The notes: generated by a model not told the origin, from the letters alone. A stretch of 64,000 bases of DNA from Nocardioides jiangsuensis (GCF_019679455.1 NZ_JAIEZQ010000002.1:868001-932000), one strand, 5' to 3'; shown: positions 20,640 to 31,617, counted from the stretch's first letter. Made by a program: numbers and translations.

Positions 20640-21584
20640 ATGAGCGACTCGAGACCGCTGGTGTGGCTGCCATTCGACCCCGCCGAGCTGGGGGAGCCCC
20701 CGGCCGGGCTGCGCTACGAGGTCGTGGTCCCCGGGGACGGCGAGCCGGTTCCCTCCTCCGTCTCCGAGGTCGAGTTCTTCGTGCCGCCGTACCGCTTCCG
20801 CGCCGGCGACAGCGAGCTGATCGCCGAGATGCCGCGGCTGCGGGTGGTGCAGACGATGACCGCCGGCGTCGAGCACGTCGCCTCGCACGTCCCCGACGGG
20901 GTCACCCTGTGCAACGGCCGGGGCATCCACGACGCCTCCACCGCCGAGCTGGCGGTGGGCCTGGTGCTGGCCAGCCTGCGCGGCATCCCCGGCTTCGTCC
21001 GCGCCCAGGACCGCGGCGCCTGGGAGCCGGTCACGGCGACGTCGCTGGCCGACCGGTCGGTGATGATCCTCGGGTACGGCGCCGTGGGCGCCGCGATCGA
21101 GCGGCGGCTCGACGGCTTCGAGGTCGACCTGGTCCGCGTGGCCCGCACCGCCCGGCCCGCCGGCGACGGGACTCCCGCGGTGCACGGGTTCGACGAGCTC
21201 GAGGACCTGCTGCCCGCCGTCGACGTGGTGGTCGTGATCGTGCCGCTGACCGAGCAGACCCGCGGCCTGGTGGACCGCGACTTCCTGGCCCGGATGCGGC
21301 AGGGCGCCCTGCTCGTCAACGTCGCCCGCGGACCGGTGGTCGACACCGACGCGCTGCTCGACGCGCTCCGGGAGGGCCGCGTGCACGCCGCCCTCGACGT
21401 CACCGACCCGGAGCCGCTGCCGGAGGACCACCCGCTGTGGCGGGCGCCGAACCTGATGGTCTCGCCGCACGTCGGTGGGGCGTCGACGGCGATGGAGCCG
21501 CGCGCCTACAGGCTGGTCCGGGAGCAGCTCGAGCGCTTCGCGGCGGGCCAGCCGCTGGAGAACGTGATGGCGGGGGAGTACTGA
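20640..21584 (+). CDS. D-isomer-specific 2-hydroxyacid dehydrogenase
   Basis: The 314-residue NAD(P)-dependent enzyme has the Rossmann motif GYGAVGAAIE near residue 142, the substrate-arginine segment NVARGP, a catalytic Glu region (DVTDPEPLPEDHPLW) and the catalytic His in SPHVGG. The variant GxGxxG has Ala at one position (GYGAVG), common in the phosphonate/GRHPR-like group. Substrate is unknown; glyoxylate or hydroxypyruvate are typical. It overlaps the HIT gene by one base (TGATG). Confidence 0.85.
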   Translation: MSDSRPLVWLPFDPAELGEPPAGLRYEVVVPGDGEPVPSSVSEVEFFVPPYRFRAGDSELIAEMPRLRVVQTMTAGVEHVASHVPDGVTLCNGRGIHDASTAELAVGLVLASLRGIPGFVRAQDRGAWEPVTATSLADRSVMILGYGAVGAAIERRLDGFEVDLVRVARTARPAGDGTPAVHGFDELEDLLPAVDVVVVIVPLTEQTRGLVDRDFLARMRQGALLVNVARGPVVDTDALLDALREGRVHAALDVTDPEPLPEDHPLWRAPNLMVSPHVGGASTAMEPRAYRLVREQLERFAAGQPLENVMAGEY

Positions 21585-21988
21585 TGCGCGGCTGCGTCTT
21601 CTGCGAGATCGTGGCCGGCGAGGCGGAGTCGTTCGTGGTGGCGAGCGATGCGGGGGCGGTGGCCTTCCTCGACATCAACCCGCTCGGCCGCGGGCACACC
21701 CTCGTGGTCCCCACCCGGCACGTCACCGACCTGCTCGACGGCGGCGCGGACGTGCTCGCCGAGATCGCGCCGGTCGTGGAGGAGACCTCCCGGCTGCTCG
21801 TCGGCCGGCTCGGCGCGGAGGGGCTCAACCTCTTCCAGTCCACCGGCGCCGCGGCCGGCCAGGAGGTCTTCCACTTCCACCTGCACCTGCTGCCGCGGTG
21901 GAAGGGCGACGGGGTGCTCGACGGGCTGCTCGGCACGCCGTCCGGCGCCGAGGACCTCGAGAGCCTGCACCACGAGCTCGTCGGCTGA
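21584..21988 (+). CDS. HIT family nucleotide hydrolase
   Basis: The 134-residue protein carries the N-terminal CVFCEIVAGE, the strand GHTLVVPTRHV and the histidine triad HFHLHLLPRW, the catalytic motif for hydrolysis of AMP-linked substrates. Nucleoside phosphoramidates or dinucleoside polyphosphates are typical substrates. Its ATG overlaps the stop of the upstream dehydrogenase gene, implying translational coupling, though no pathway link is obvious. Confidence 0.88.
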   Translation: MRGCVFCEIVAGEAESFVVASDAGAVAFLDINPLGRGHTLVVPTRHVTDLLDGGADVLAEIAPVVEETSRLLVGRLGAEGLNLFQSTGAAAGQEVFHFHLHLLPRWKGDGVLDGLLGTPSGAEDLESLHHELVG

Positions 21989-22128
21989 CCCCGGCCGTGC
22001 GGACCTCTGCTCCGATGGGGCCGTAGCCCGGGCCGGGCTGAACCGTCACCGACCGGACATCTCGGCGCCGCGCGTCCGTCAGCCGGCCGACCGCTGTACG
22101 TCGACCGGTCGGGGCAGCGTGAGCGCCC

Positions 22129-23784
22129 ATGGAGACCTCACGTCGCTCACTGCTCCGGGCCGGCCTCGTCGCCGGCGCCGCCACCGCCGTACCCGCCGCG
22201 TGGTGGGACGCCACCCGCGCCTCCGCCGCCACCCCCGCCCTGCCCGGCACCCCCTTCACCCTCGGGGTCGCCTCCGGTGACCCCTGGCCCGACGGCTTCG
22301 TGCTCTGGACCCGCCTCGCCGTCGAGCCGCTGGCGGAGGACGGCTCGGGCGGCATGCCCGCGAAGAGCTACGAGGTGCTGTGGCAGGTGGCCACCGACCC
22401 GCGGTTCACCGACGTCGTCCGGGCCGGAACCGCGGTCGCCCGGCCCGAGTCCGCGCACGCGGTCCACGTCGAGCTCGCCGGGCTCGAGCCGGGCCGGGAG
22501 TACTGGTACCGGTTCCGCCAGGGCCGCCACCTCTCCCGCACCGGACGGGCGCACACCGCCCCGGCCCGCGGCACCATGCCGTCCGCGCTGGCGATGTCGT
22601 TCGTGTCCTGCTCGCAGTTCGAGCACGGCTACTTCACCGCCTACCGCCGCCTGGCCGAGGACCGCCCCGACCTGGTCCTGCACCTCGGCGACTACCAGTA
22701 CGAGTACAAGAGGGACACCTACGTCGCGCCCGGCGGCAACCCCCGCGACCACGAGGGCCCGGAGACCACGACGCTGGCCGGCTACCGGCAGCGGCACGCC
22801 CAGTACAAGACCGACCCCGACCTCCAGGAGGCGCACGCGGTCGCGCCCTGGCTGGCGGTGTGGGACGACCACGAGCTGGACAACAACTGGGCCGACGAGA
22901 CCCCCGAGAAGGCCGAGACCGGCTTCCTGGACCGGCGCGCCGCCGCCTTCCGCGCCTACTACGAGAACATGCCGCTGCGCTCGAGCTCCAAGCCTCGCGG
23001 CATCGACCTGCAGCTGTACCGGCGCGTGCACTGGGGTGAGCTGGCCACCTTCCACATGCTCGACACCCGCCAGTACCGCGACGACCAGGCCTGCGGCGAC
23101 GGCTACCGCAGCTGCCCGGACGCCGAGGACCCGTCGCGCTCCATCACCGGCGCGGCCCAGGAGGCCTGGCTGCTCGACGGTTTCCGACGCTCGCAGGCGC
23201 GCTGGGACGTGCTTGGCCAGCAGGTGTTCTTCGCCCAGCGCGACCGCGACTCCGGCCCGCTGAAGACCACGTCGATGGACGCCTGGGACGGGTACGTCGG
23301 CTCGCGGGACCGGATCACGCGCGGCTGGGTGGACGCCGGGGTGCGGAACCCGGTGGTGCTCACCGGCGACGTGCACGCGCACTGGGCGTCGGACCTCAAG
23401 CTCGACTACGACGACCCGGACTCGCGCCCGGTCGGCGCCGAGCTGGTCTGCTCCTCGATCACTTCGGGCGGGGACGGGGCGGACTCGGCCTCCGACGCGC
23501 ACCCGTGGCTGGCGTGGAACCCGCACCTGCGCTTCCAGAACAACCTGCGCGGCTACGTGAACACCACGATCACGCCCGAGTCGATGGACGCCGACTTCCG
23601 CTGCGTGCGGAGGGTCTCCGAGCCCGGGGCGCCGGTGTTCACGCGCGCCTCGTTCACGATCGAGGACGGCCGGCCCGGCCTGAACCAGACCTCGGACAAT
23701 GCGCCGACCACCCTGCGCGGCGTGCGGCCCGACCCGGACGCGGTCGGCGACGCGACCGTACGGCGGGAGACCGCCCGCCCCTGA
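22129..23784 (+). CDS. phoD: Secreted alkaline phosphatase D
   Basis: A 551-residue phosphodiesterase/phosphatase. The N-terminus has a Tat signal (SRRSLLRAGLVAG) with probable cleavage after ASA near residue 33, followed by the PhoD N-terminal beta domain (FTLGVASGDP) and the metal site region: VSCSQF, LHLGDYQYEY, WDDHELDNNW and TGDVHAHW. PhoD needs Ca and Fe and releases phosphate from organic esters outside the cell. No convincing PhoP (Pho box) repeat was recognised in the 140 bp upstream. Confidence 0.93.
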   Translation: METSRRSLLRAGLVAGAATAVPAAWWDATRASAATPALPGTPFTLGVASGDPWPDGFVLWTRLAVEPLAEDGSGGMPAKSYEVLWQVATDPRFTDVVRAGTAVARPESAHAVHVELAGLEPGREYWYRFRQGRHLSRTGRAHTAPARGTMPSALAMSFVSCSQFEHGYFTAYRRLAEDRPDLVLHLGDYQYEYKRDTYVAPGGNPRDHEGPETTTLAGYRQRHAQYKTDPDLQEAHAVAPWLAVWDDHELDNNWADETPEKAETGFLDRRAAAFRAYYENMPLRSSSKPRGIDLQLYRRVHWGELATFHMLDTRQYRDDQACGDGYRSCPDAEDPSRSITGAAQEAWLLDGFRRSQARWDVLGQQVFFAQRDRDSGPLKTTSMDAWDGYVGSRDRITRGWVDAGVRNPVVLTGDVHAHWASDLKLDYDDPDSRPVGAELVCSSITSGGDGADSASDAHPWLAWNPHLRFQNNLRGYVNTTITPESMDADFRCVRRVSEPGAPVFTRASFTIEDGRPGLNQTSDNAPTTLRGVRPDPDAVGDATVRRETARP

Positions 23785-23900
23785 CGCGGGGCGCCCCGCT
23801 CCTGACGGCGGCCCCCGAACGATGAGTTTCGGGGGCAGCCGGGGTCTACAGTTCGAAGCCTCGGGAGTGGGGACATCGGACGAGCGCAAGGGAGCGTGAC

Positions 23901-24995
23901 ATGGCGGTGCAGGCAGTTCTCATGATCGGTACCCGCAAGGGGCTGTTCATCGCCAGGAGTGACGACGGCCGCCGGACGTGGACGCTCGACGGTCCGGACG
24001 AGCTGATGAGCGACGTGCACGCCGTGGCGGTCGACACCCGGGACGGGAGTCCGCGCCTGTTCATGGCGAGCCGGCACTGGCACTGGGGCCCGCGGGTGCT
24101 GCACTCCGACGACCTCGGGAAGACCTGGGAGGCGACCCCCAACGGCGCGGTGCGCTTCCCCGAGGACACCGGCGCCTCGCTCGAGGCGGTCTGGTCGATC
24201 ACGCCCTCGCCGTCCGAGCCCGGCGTGGTGTGGGCGGGCACCGAGCCGTCGGCGCTGTTCCGGTCCGAGGACCGCGGCGAGACCTTCACGATGGTCCGCC
24301 CGCTGTGGGACCACCCGCACCGGCCGCAGTGGCAGCCGGGCAACGGCGGGCAGGCGATCCACACCGTGCTGCCGCACCCGGAGGACCCGCAGCGGGTGAC
24401 CGTGGCGATGTCGACCGGCGGCGTCTACCGCAGCACCGACGCGGGCGGGTCCTGGGAGCCGGCCAACCGCGGGATCAAGGTCGAGTTCATGCCCGACGAC
24501 ATCCAGTACCCCGAGTTCGGTCAGTGCGTGCACAAGGTCGCCCGCGACCCCGGCAACGCGGACGTGCTCTACGCCCAGAACCACGGCGGCGTCTACCGCA
24601 GCGACGACGCGGGGGACTCCTGGACCTCGATCGCCGCGGGCCTGCCGTGCGACTTCGGCTTCCCGGTCGTCGCCCATCCCCGCACGCCCGGCACGCTCTA
24701 CCTCTTCCCGATCGAGAGCTCCGACGGCCGGTTCCCCCCCGACGGCAGCTGCCGGGTGTGGCGCTCCCGCGACGCGGGGGAGACCTGGGAGCCGCTGGGC
24801 AAGGGCCTACCTGCCAGCGGCTTCTACACCGGCGTGCTGCGCGACGCGATGTGCGTCGACCAGGGCGACCCGGCCGGGGTCTACTTCGGCAGCCGCGACG
24901 GCACCGTCTACGCCTCCGACGACGAGGGCGACTCGTGGCAGGTGGTGGCCCAGCACCTCCCGGACGTGCTCTCCGTGCGCGCCGCGATCCTCTGA
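23901..24995 (+). CDS. BNR/Asp-box repeat beta-propeller protein
   Basis: The 364-residue protein has repeated Asp-box motifs (SDDGRRTW, SDDLGKTW, SEDRGETF, STDAGGSW, SDDAGDSW, SRDAGETW, SDDEGDSW), so it folds as a sialidase/VPS10-like propeller. No signal peptide is evident and sialidase catalytic residues (arginine triad) are not apparent, so enzyme function is doubtful. AAGGGAG precedes the ATG. Homologues in actinobacteria are annotated as exo-alpha-sialidase or sortilin-like, which should not be taken literally here. Confidence 0.8.
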   Translation: MAVQAVLMIGTRKGLFIARSDDGRRTWTLDGPDELMSDVHAVAVDTRDGSPRLFMASRHWHWGPRVLHSDDLGKTWEATPNGAVRFPEDTGASLEAVWSITPSPSEPGVVWAGTEPSALFRSEDRGETFTMVRPLWDHPHRPQWQPGNGGQAIHTVLPHPEDPQRVTVAMSTGGVYRSTDAGGSWEPANRGIKVEFMPDDIQYPEFGQCVHKVARDPGNADVLYAQNHGGVYRSDDAGDSWTSIAAGLPCDFGFPVVAHPRTPGTLYLFPIESSDGRFPPDGSCRVWRSRDAGETWEPLGKGLPASGFYTGVLRDAMCVDQGDPAGVYFGSRDGTVYASDDEGDSWQVVAQHLPDVLSVRAAIL

Positions 24996-24999
24996 CGGA

Positions 25000-25043
25000 A
25001 AGGTGAGACAGGCGTCCGAGGCGCGGACCTCGCGGCGTAGGCT
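25000..25043 (+). promoter_or_regulatory. ilvD promoter, with a weak TGAGAC half-site
   Basis: TAGGCT (25038-25043) is 6 nt before ATG 25050, so ilvD is probably leaderless. At 25000-25011 the sequence AAGGTGAGACAG matches the BCAA operator GATGYGRGACGG at 9 of 12 positions and includes a full TGAGAC half-site. The -10 is more certain than the operator. Confidence 0.4.
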
Positions 25044-25049
25044 CGCGCC

Positions 25050-26738
25050 ATGCCCGACTCGTCTCAGCCCGACATCAAGCCCCGCAGCCGCGACGTCACG
25101 GACGGCCTCGAGAAGACAGCCGCGCGCGGCATGCTCCGCGCGGTCGGCATGGGGGACGACGACTTCGCCAAACCTCAGATCGGCGTCGCCTCGTCCTGGA
25201 ACGAGATCACGCCTTGCAACCTGTCGCTGGACCGGCTCGCGAAGGCCGTGAAGAACGGCGTGCACGCGGCTGGCGGGTACCCGCTGGAGTTCGGCACCAT
25301 CTCGGTGTCCGACGGCATCTCGATGGGCCACGAGGGTATGCACTTCTCGCTGGTCTCGCGCGAGGTGATCGCCGACAGCGTGGAGACCGTGATGATGGCC
25401 GAGCGGCTCGACGGCTCGGTGCTGCTCGCCGGCTGCGACAAGTCCCTTCCCGGCATGCTGATGGCGGCCGCCCGCCTCGACCTGGCCTCGGTGTTCCTCT
25501 ACGCCGGCTCGATCATGCCGGGCCGCGTGGGCGACAAGGACGTGACGATCATCGACGCGTTCGAGGCGGTCGGCGCCTGCCTGGCCGGCAAGATGACCCG
25601 CGCCGAGGTGGACGAGATCGAGCGCGCGATCTGCCCCGGCGAGGGTGCCTGCGGCGGCATGTACACCGCCAACACGATGGCCTCGGTCGCCGAGGCGCTC
25701 GGCATGTCGATCCCCGGCTCCGCGGCCCCGCCGGCCGTCGACCGCCGCCGTGACGGGTTCGCCCACAAGTCCGGCGAGGCCGTCGTCGAGATGCTGCGCC
25801 GCGGGATCACCGCCCGCCAGGTGATGACCAAGGAGGCGTTCGAGAACGCGATCGCCGTGGTGATGGCGCTCGGCGGCTCCACCAACGCCGTACTCCACCT
25901 CCTGGCGATCGCCAAGGAGGCCGAGGTCGAGCTCACCCTCGACGACTTCAACCGGATCGGCGACAAGGTCCCGCACCTCGGTGACCTGAAGCCGTTCGGC
26001 CGGTTCGTGATGAACGACGTGGACCGCATCGGCGGCATCCCCGTGGTGATGAAGGCGCTGCTCGACGCGGGCCTGCTGCACGGCGACTGCCTCACGGTGA
26101 CCGGCAAGACGATGGCCGAGAACCTCGCCGACATCGCGCCGCCGGACGTCGACGGCAACATCATCCGCGAGCTGTCCAGGCCGATCCACAAGACCGGCGG
26201 GCTCACCATCCTCAAGGGCAGCCTGGCCCCGGAGGGCGCGGTCGTGAAGTCGGCCGGGTTCGACGACGACGTGTTCGAGGGCACCGCCCGGGTCTTCGAC
26301 GGCGAGCGGGCGGCGATGGACGCGCTCGAGGCCGGCCAGATCACCGCGGGCGACGTGGTGGTGATCCGCTACGAGGGCCCGAAGGGCGGCCCCGGCATGC
26401 GCGAGATGCTCGCGATCACCGGCGCGATCAAGGGCGCCGGCCTGGGCAAGGACGTCCTGCTGCTCACCGACGGCCGCTTCTCCGGCGGTACGACGGGCCT
26501 GTGCGTTGGCCACGTCGCGCCCGAGGCCGTCGACGGGGGACCGATCGCGTTCGTGCGGGACGGCGACCGGATCCGGCTCGACGTCGGCAACCGGCTGCTC
26601 GACGTGACCGTCGACGAGGAGGAGCTCGCGGCCCGCCGCGACGGGTGGACGCCGCAGGCGCCGAAGTACACCAAGGGCGTGCTCGCGAAGTACAGCAAGC
26701 TGGTGCAGTCGGCCGCCGTCGGCGCCATCTGTGGCTGA
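25050..26738 (+). CDS. ilvD: Dihydroxy-acid dehydratase
   Basis: IlvD converts dihydroxyisovalerate and dihydroxymethylvalerate to the keto-acid precursors of valine and isoleucine. The 562-residue protein has Fe-S cluster cysteines in [14 protein letters not shown] and [12 protein letters not shown], and the GRFSGGT and GPKGGPGM signatures. The gene stands apart from ilvBNC (1.4 kb downstream) with two unrelated genes between. Its stop lies in an 8-bp tandem repeat that gives stops in all frames. Confidence 0.97.
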   Translation: MPDSSQPDIKPRSRDVTDGLEKTAARGMLRAVGMGDDDFAKPQIGVASSWNEITPCNLSLDRLAKAVKNGVHAAGGYPLEFGTISVSDGISMGHEGMHFSLVSREVIADSVETVMMAERLDGSVLLAGCDKSLPGMLMAAARLDLASVFLYAGSIMPGRVGDKDVTIIDAFEAVGACLAGKMTRAEVDEIERAICPGEGACGGMYTANTMASVAEALGMSIPGSAAPPAVDRRRDGFAHKSGEAVVEMLRRGITARQVMTKEAFENAIAVVMALGGSTNAVLHLLAIAKEAEVELTLDDFNRIGDKVPHLGDLKPFGRFVMNDVDRIGGIPVVMKALLDAGLLHGDCLTVTGKTMAENLADIAPPDVDGNIIRELSRPIHKTGGLTILKGSLAPEGAVVKSAGFDDDVFEGTARVFDGERAAMDALEAGQITAGDVVVIRYEGPKGGPGMREMLAITGAIKGAGLGKDVLLLTDGRFSGGTTGLCVGHVAPEAVDGGPIAFVRDGDRIRLDVGNRLLDVTVDEEELAARRDGWTPQAPKYTKGVLAKYSKLVQSAAVGAICG

Positions 26739-26758
26739 CCGGCTGACCGGCTGACCGG
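26735..26758 (+). repeat. 8-bp tandem repeat x3 giving stops in three frames
   Basis: CTGACCGG is repeated three times exactly. The first copy holds the ilvD stop codon. Because the unit is 8 bp, the TGA triplets at 26736, 26744 and 26752 fall in all three frames. Confidence 0.85.
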
Positions 26759-26770
26759 ACGGGGAGCGGC

Positions 26771-27325
26771 ATGGGCAGGGTGCACGAGGGCATCGACGCG
26801 CGGCTGCGCGGGTTCGTCGAGCGCCAGCACGTCTTCTTCGTCGCGACCGCGCCGCTCGACGGCGGTCACGTGAACGTGTCGCCCAAGGGGGTCGGTGGCA
26901 CGTTCACCGTGGTCGACGAGCACCGGGTGGCCTACCTCGACATCACCGCCAGCGGCGCGGAGACCGTCGCGCACCTGCGCGAGAACGGCCGGATCACCCT
27001 GATGTTCTGTGCCTTCGACGGCGGCCCCAACGTCGTACGCCTGCACGGCCGCGGCCGGGTGGTCACGCTCTACGACGACGAGTTCGCCGCGTGGCTGCCG
27101 TGGTTCACCGAGACCCGCGGCGCCCGCGCGGTGGTGGTCGTGGACGTGGAGCGGGTCTCGAGCTCGTGCGGGTACGGCGTGCCGCTGTTCGACTACGCGG
27201 GGGAGCGCGACCTGCTGCCCGCCCACATGGACCGCAAGGGCGAGGACGGCCGCGCGGCCTACCGACGCACGAAGAACGTGACGAGCATCGACGGACTCCC
27301 CGCCTTCGACTTCGACCGGCCCTGA
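26771..27325 (+). CDS. Pyridoxamine 5'-phosphate oxidase-family flavin/F420-binding protein
   Basis: The 184-residue protein shows a split beta-barrel start (FVERQHVFFVATAPLDGGHVNVSPKG) and the YLDITASGAETVAHLRENGRITLMFCAF core typical of PNPOx-like proteins. These bind FMN or F420 and reduce varied compounds; the substrate is unknown. GGGGAG precedes the ATG. It follows ilvD by 32 bp, possibly by readthrough, with no clear metabolic link. Confidence 0.78.
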   Translation: MGRVHEGIDARLRGFVERQHVFFVATAPLDGGHVNVSPKGVGGTFTVVDEHRVAYLDITASGAETVAHLRENGRITLMFCAFDGGPNVVRLHGRGRVVTLYDDEFAAWLPWFTETRGARAVVVVDVERVSSSCGYGVPLFDYAGERDLLPAHMDRKGEDGRAAYRRTKNVTSIDGLPAFDFDRP

Positions 27326-27462
27326 CCCGGGACCCGGACGAGCCCGTCTGCGCTATGGCGCCCGGCGCACCGGCGGGCGTTCGATGGGAGGACGAGCCGG
27401 GCGGTGTCACCGCGCCCGGGGGGCCCGGCCACACACCACTACCTGTTTCGGGAGGTCGACCA

Positions 27463-27900
27463 ATGGGAGAGGCACGTGAGCTGATGGACCGGGCCACCGC
27501 GGCCATCATGGCCAAGGACGACGCGGCGGTCGCGGCCTGCTACGCACCCGACGTCGTCGCCACGACGCCGGACCAGGGAACCCTGCACGGCATCGAGCAG
27601 CTCAAGGACTACATGCGGGAGCTCGCCGACGCGTTCCCGGACATGTCGTACGAGCTGAGCCGTGGGATGGAGGACGGGAAGTACGCGATCGACGAGGGCT
27701 ACGTCGTCGGCACCAACACCGGTCCGCTTGCCCTGCCCGACGGCCGCAGGCTGCCGGCCACCGGCAAGAAGCTGCGGATGCGGAGCATGGACGTGGCCAC
27801 GGTCGAGAGCGGGCTGATCACCAAGCACGACTTCTACTTCGACCAGATGGAGATGATCGAGCAGCTGGGCCTGATGCACGCGTTGACCACGTCGGGCTGA
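27463..27900 (+). CDS. SnoaL-like / NTF2-fold protein
   Basis: This 145-residue protein has the NTF2-like pattern: a helical start (LMDRATAAIMAKDDAAVAACYAPDVVATTPDQG), then AFPDMSYEL and a final beta sheet with KHDFYFDQMEMIEQLGL. The family includes polyketide cyclases and small isomerases, but most are uncharacterised ester-cyclase-like proteins. ATG 27463 has GGGAGG 7 nt upstream; an open frame further upstream overlaps the preceding gene and is not used. Confidence 0.75.
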   Translation: MGEARELMDRATAAIMAKDDAAVAACYAPDVVATTPDQGTLHGIEQLKDYMRELADAFPDMSYELSRGMEDGKYAIDEGYVVGTNTGPLALPDGRRLPATGKKLRMRSMDVATVESGLITKHDFYFDQMEMIEQLGLMHALTTSG

Positions 27901-27946
27901 GCAGGCCCGCCGCGCCAGGGACGGCCTTCGCCGGGCCGGTGGTCAC

Positions 27947-27989
27947 GATGTGGGACGGACGTTCCGAATAGCGAGACACGTGTCACACT
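27947..27989 (+). promoter_or_regulatory. ilvB promoter region with shared BCAA operator
   Basis: GATGTGGGACGG (27947-27958) is identical to the element upstream of the leuB leader and differs by one base from that of serA. It carries the TGGGAC half-site and an upstream GTCAC, forming a weak inverted repeat. A possible promoter follows: TTCCGA (27962-27967), 16 bp, CACACT (27984-27989). I infer an IclR-type (NdgR) operator. Confidence 0.5.
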
Positions 27990-28028
27990 CGATTGACGAG
28001 GGGTTGCACCGGCGGCGAAGGTTGACCC

Positions 28029-28070
28029 ATGCGTTTTGAGATTCTTGTACGCACGCGACGCGTCCGCTGA
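28029..28070 (+). CDS. ilvBNC leader peptide (13 aa)
   Basis: The reading frame [13 protein letters not shown] has consecutive Ile, Leu and Val codons (ATT CTT GTA), all rare in this GC-rich genome, and another Val near its end. GAAGG lies 7 nt before the ATG. It ends 26 nt before a terminator hairpin and about 100 nt before ilvB, the classic layout of a transcription attenuator sensing charged Ile/Leu/Val tRNAs. Confidence 0.7.
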   Translation: MRFEILVRTRRVR

Positions 28071-28096
28071 CGGCCACCGCCGAAGCACACGCGTCA

Positions 28097-28130
28097 CCCC
28101 TCGTCTGCCCACCGGGCCGAGGGGTTTTTT
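28097..28130 (+). terminator. Attenuator terminator upstream of ilvB
   Basis: CCCCTCG (28097-28103) pairs with CGAGGGG (28118-28124), with an inner GCCC/GGGC stem and a 3-nt bulge, followed by six T. A second copy of CGAGGGG at 27997-28003, near the 5' end of the transcript, could pair with the same 5' arm, and GACGCG (28057-28062) could pair with CGCGTC (28090-28095). These are candidate alternative folds. Confidence 0.8.
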
Positions 28131-28174
28131 GTTGGAACGGGGTGGGTCGTGAACGGACCAGAGGGAAGGCACAC

Positions 28175-29929
28175 ATGAGCGAGCAGGTCACCGGCGCGCA
28201 GAGCCTCGTCAGGGCACTGGAGTGCGCGGGAGCCGAGAACGTGTTCGGCATCCCCGGCGGCGCGATCCTCCCCGCGTACGACCCCCTGTTCGACTCGGTC
28301 AAGCTCCGCCACATCCTGGTCCGCCACGAGCAGGGCGCGGGGCACGCGGCCCAGGGGTACGCCGCGGCCACCGGCAAGGTGGGCGTGTGCATGGCCACCA
28401 GCGGCCCCGGGGCGACGAACCTGGTCACCCCGATCGCCGACGCGTACATGGACTCCGTCCCGCTCGTCGCGGTCACCGGGCAGGTCTCCAGCAACGCGAT
28501 CGGCACGGACGCCTTCCAGGAGGCCGACATCCGCGGCATCACGATGCCGATCACCAAGCACAACTTCCTCGTCACCGACCCGGCGGACATCCCGCGCACC
28601 ATCGCCGAGGCGTTCTACATCGCCTCCACCGGCCGGCCCGGACCGGTGCTCGTCGACGTGTCCAAGGACGCCCTCCAGGCGCAGACCACCTTCACCTGGC
28701 CCACCGAGCTGAACCTGCCCGGCTACCGGCCGGTGACCCGGCCGCACGCCAAGCAGGTGCGCGAGGCCGCCAAGCTGATCCTCGAGGCCCGCCGCCCGGT
28801 GCTGTACGTCGGCGGCGGCGTGATCCGCGCGCAGGCGTCCAAGGAGCTGCGCGTGCTCGCCGAGATGACCGGGATGCCGGTGGTCACCACGCTGATGGCG
28901 CGCGGCGCGTTCCCCGACAGCCACCCGCAGCACCTCGGCATGCCCGGCATGCACGGCACCGTCGCCGCGGTCGCCGGCCTCCAGCGCAGCGACCTGATCA
29001 TCAGCCTCGGCGCGCGCTTCGACGACCGGGTGACCGGCAACCTCGACTCGTTCGCGCCGAACGCCAAGGTGATCCACGCCGACATCGACCCCGCGGAGAT
29101 CGGCAAGAACCGGCACACGGACGTCCCGATCGTGGGCGACGCCCGCGAGGTGATCGCCGACCTCGTCGTCGCGCTGCAGGCCGAGGCCGACGCGGGCCAC
29201 CAGGGCGACTACGAGGCATGGGTGGAGTTCCTGGCGGGCGTGAAGACGAAGTACCCGCTCGGCTACGACCAGCCCGCGGACGGCTCGCTGTCCCCGCAGT
29301 ACGTGATCGAGCGGCTCGGCAAGATCGCGGGACCCGAGGCGATCTACGTCTCCGGGGTCGGCCAGCACCAGATGTGGGCCACGCACTACGTCAGCTACGA
29401 GAACCCGAACACCTGGATCAACTCCGGTGGCCTCGGCACCATGGGCTTCTCGGTGCCGGCCGCGATGGGCGCCAAGGTGGGCCGCCCCGACGCGACCGTG
29501 TGGTCGATCGACGGCGACGGCTGCTTCCAGATGACCAACCAGGAGCTCGCCACCTGCGCGATCGAGGGCATCCCGATCAAGGTCGCGGTGATCAACAACG
29601 AGTCGCTCGGCATGGTCCGCCAGTGGCAGACGCTGTTCTACAACGAGCGGTACAGCAACACCGACCTGCAGCGGGTGGAGCAGCGCCGGATCCCCGACTT
29701 CGTCAAGCTCGCCGAGGCCTACGGCTGCGTCGGACTGGCCTGCGACTCGCCGGAGGACGTCGACGCGACCATCCACAAGGCGATGGAGATCGACGACGTG
29801 CCGGTGGTCGTCGACTTCCGGGTGCACCGCGACGCGATGGTGTGGCCGATGGTCGCCGCCGGCACCAGCAACGACGACATCAAGTTCGCCCGGGACATGG
29901 CGCCCGAGTTCGACGAAGACGACCTGTGA
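28175..29929 (+). CDS. ilvB: Acetolactate synthase large (catalytic) subunit
   Basis: IlvB condenses pyruvate with pyruvate or 2-ketobutyrate, the first common step of valine, leucine and isoleucine synthesis. The 584-residue ThDP enzyme has the catalytic Glu in [14 protein letters not shown], an FAD-binding central domain and the ThDP/Mg motif [15 protein letters not shown] with NN. ATG 28175 has GAGGGAAGG upstream and starts the usual [15 protein letters not shown]; an earlier in-frame start at 28142 lies close to the attenuator. It heads ilvBNC. Confidence 0.97.
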   Translation: MSEQVTGAQSLVRALECAGAENVFGIPGGAILPAYDPLFDSVKLRHILVRHEQGAGHAAQGYAAATGKVGVCMATSGPGATNLVTPIADAYMDSVPLVAVTGQVSSNAIGTDAFQEADIRGITMPITKHNFLVTDPADIPRTIAEAFYIASTGRPGPVLVDVSKDALQAQTTFTWPTELNLPGYRPVTRPHAKQVREAAKLILEARRPVLYVGGGVIRAQASKELRVLAEMTGMPVVTTLMARGAFPDSHPQHLGMPGMHGTVAAVAGLQRSDLIISLGARFDDRVTGNLDSFAPNAKVIHADIDPAEIGKNRHTDVPIVGDAREVIADLVVALQAEADAGHQGDYEAWVEFLAGVKTKYPLGYDQPADGSLSPQYVIERLGKIAGPEAIYVSGVGQHQMWATHYVSYENPNTWINSGGLGTMGFSVPAAMGAKVGRPDATVWSIDGDGCFQMTNQELATCAIEGIPIKVAVINNESLGMVRQWQTLFYNERYSNTDLQRVEQRRIPDFVKLAEAYGCVGLACDSPEDVDATIHKAMEIDDVPVVVDFRVHRDAMVWPMVAAGTSNDDIKFARDMAPEFDEDDL

Positions 29930-29942
29930 GGGGCCTGAGCCG

Positions 29943-30482
29943 ATGAGCAAGCACACCCTGTCCGTCCTGGTCGAGAACAAGCCCGGCGTGCTGGCCCGGA
30001 TCGCGGGCCTGTTCAGCCGCCGCGGCTTCAACATCGACTCGCTCGCGGTCGGGCCGACCGAGCACCCCGAGGTCTCGCGGATGACGATCGTGGTCAACGT
30101 CGAGGACTCCCCGCTCGAGCAGGTCACCAAGCAGCTGAACAAGCTGGTCGAGGTGATCAAGATCGTCGAGCTCGACTACCCCGCCTCGGTCACCCGTGAG
30201 CTGCTGCTGGTCAAGGTCCGCGCCGACGTGGAGACCCGCGGCCAGGTCCTCGAGACCGTGCAGCTGTTCCGCGCGAAGGTGGTCGACGTGGCCACCGACG
30301 CGGTCACCATCGAGGTCACGGGCAACGCCGAGAAGCTCGACGCCTTCCTCAAGGTGCTCGAGCCCTTCGGGGTCCGCGAGCTCGTCCAGTCCGGCATGGT
30401 GGCGATCGGGCGCGGCGGACGCTCCATCACCGACCGGACGCTCCGTCCGGTGCCGGTCCCCGTTCCGCCCGCGGCGGGCTGA
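29943..30482 (+). CDS. ilvN: Acetolactate synthase regulatory subunit
   Basis: The 179-residue regulatory subunit activates IlvB and confers feedback inhibition by valine. An ACT domain starts at HTLSVLVENKPGVLARIAGLFSRRGFN; the C-terminal half (ELLLVKV onward) is the ALS small-subunit domain. It begins 13 bp after ilvB. Confidence 0.97.
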   Translation: MSKHTLSVLVENKPGVLARIAGLFSRRGFNIDSLAVGPTEHPEVSRMTIVVNVEDSPLEQVTKQLNKLVEVIKIVELDYPASVTRELLLVKVRADVETRGQVLETVQLFRAKVVDVATDAVTIEVTGNAEKLDAFLKVLEPFGVRELVQSGMVAIGRGGRSITDRTLRPVPVPVPPAAG

Positions 30483-30510
30483 CCTCGCCGTGCGGGCCGG
30501 GCGCCCCTGA

Positions 30511-31617
<1,107 letters not shown>

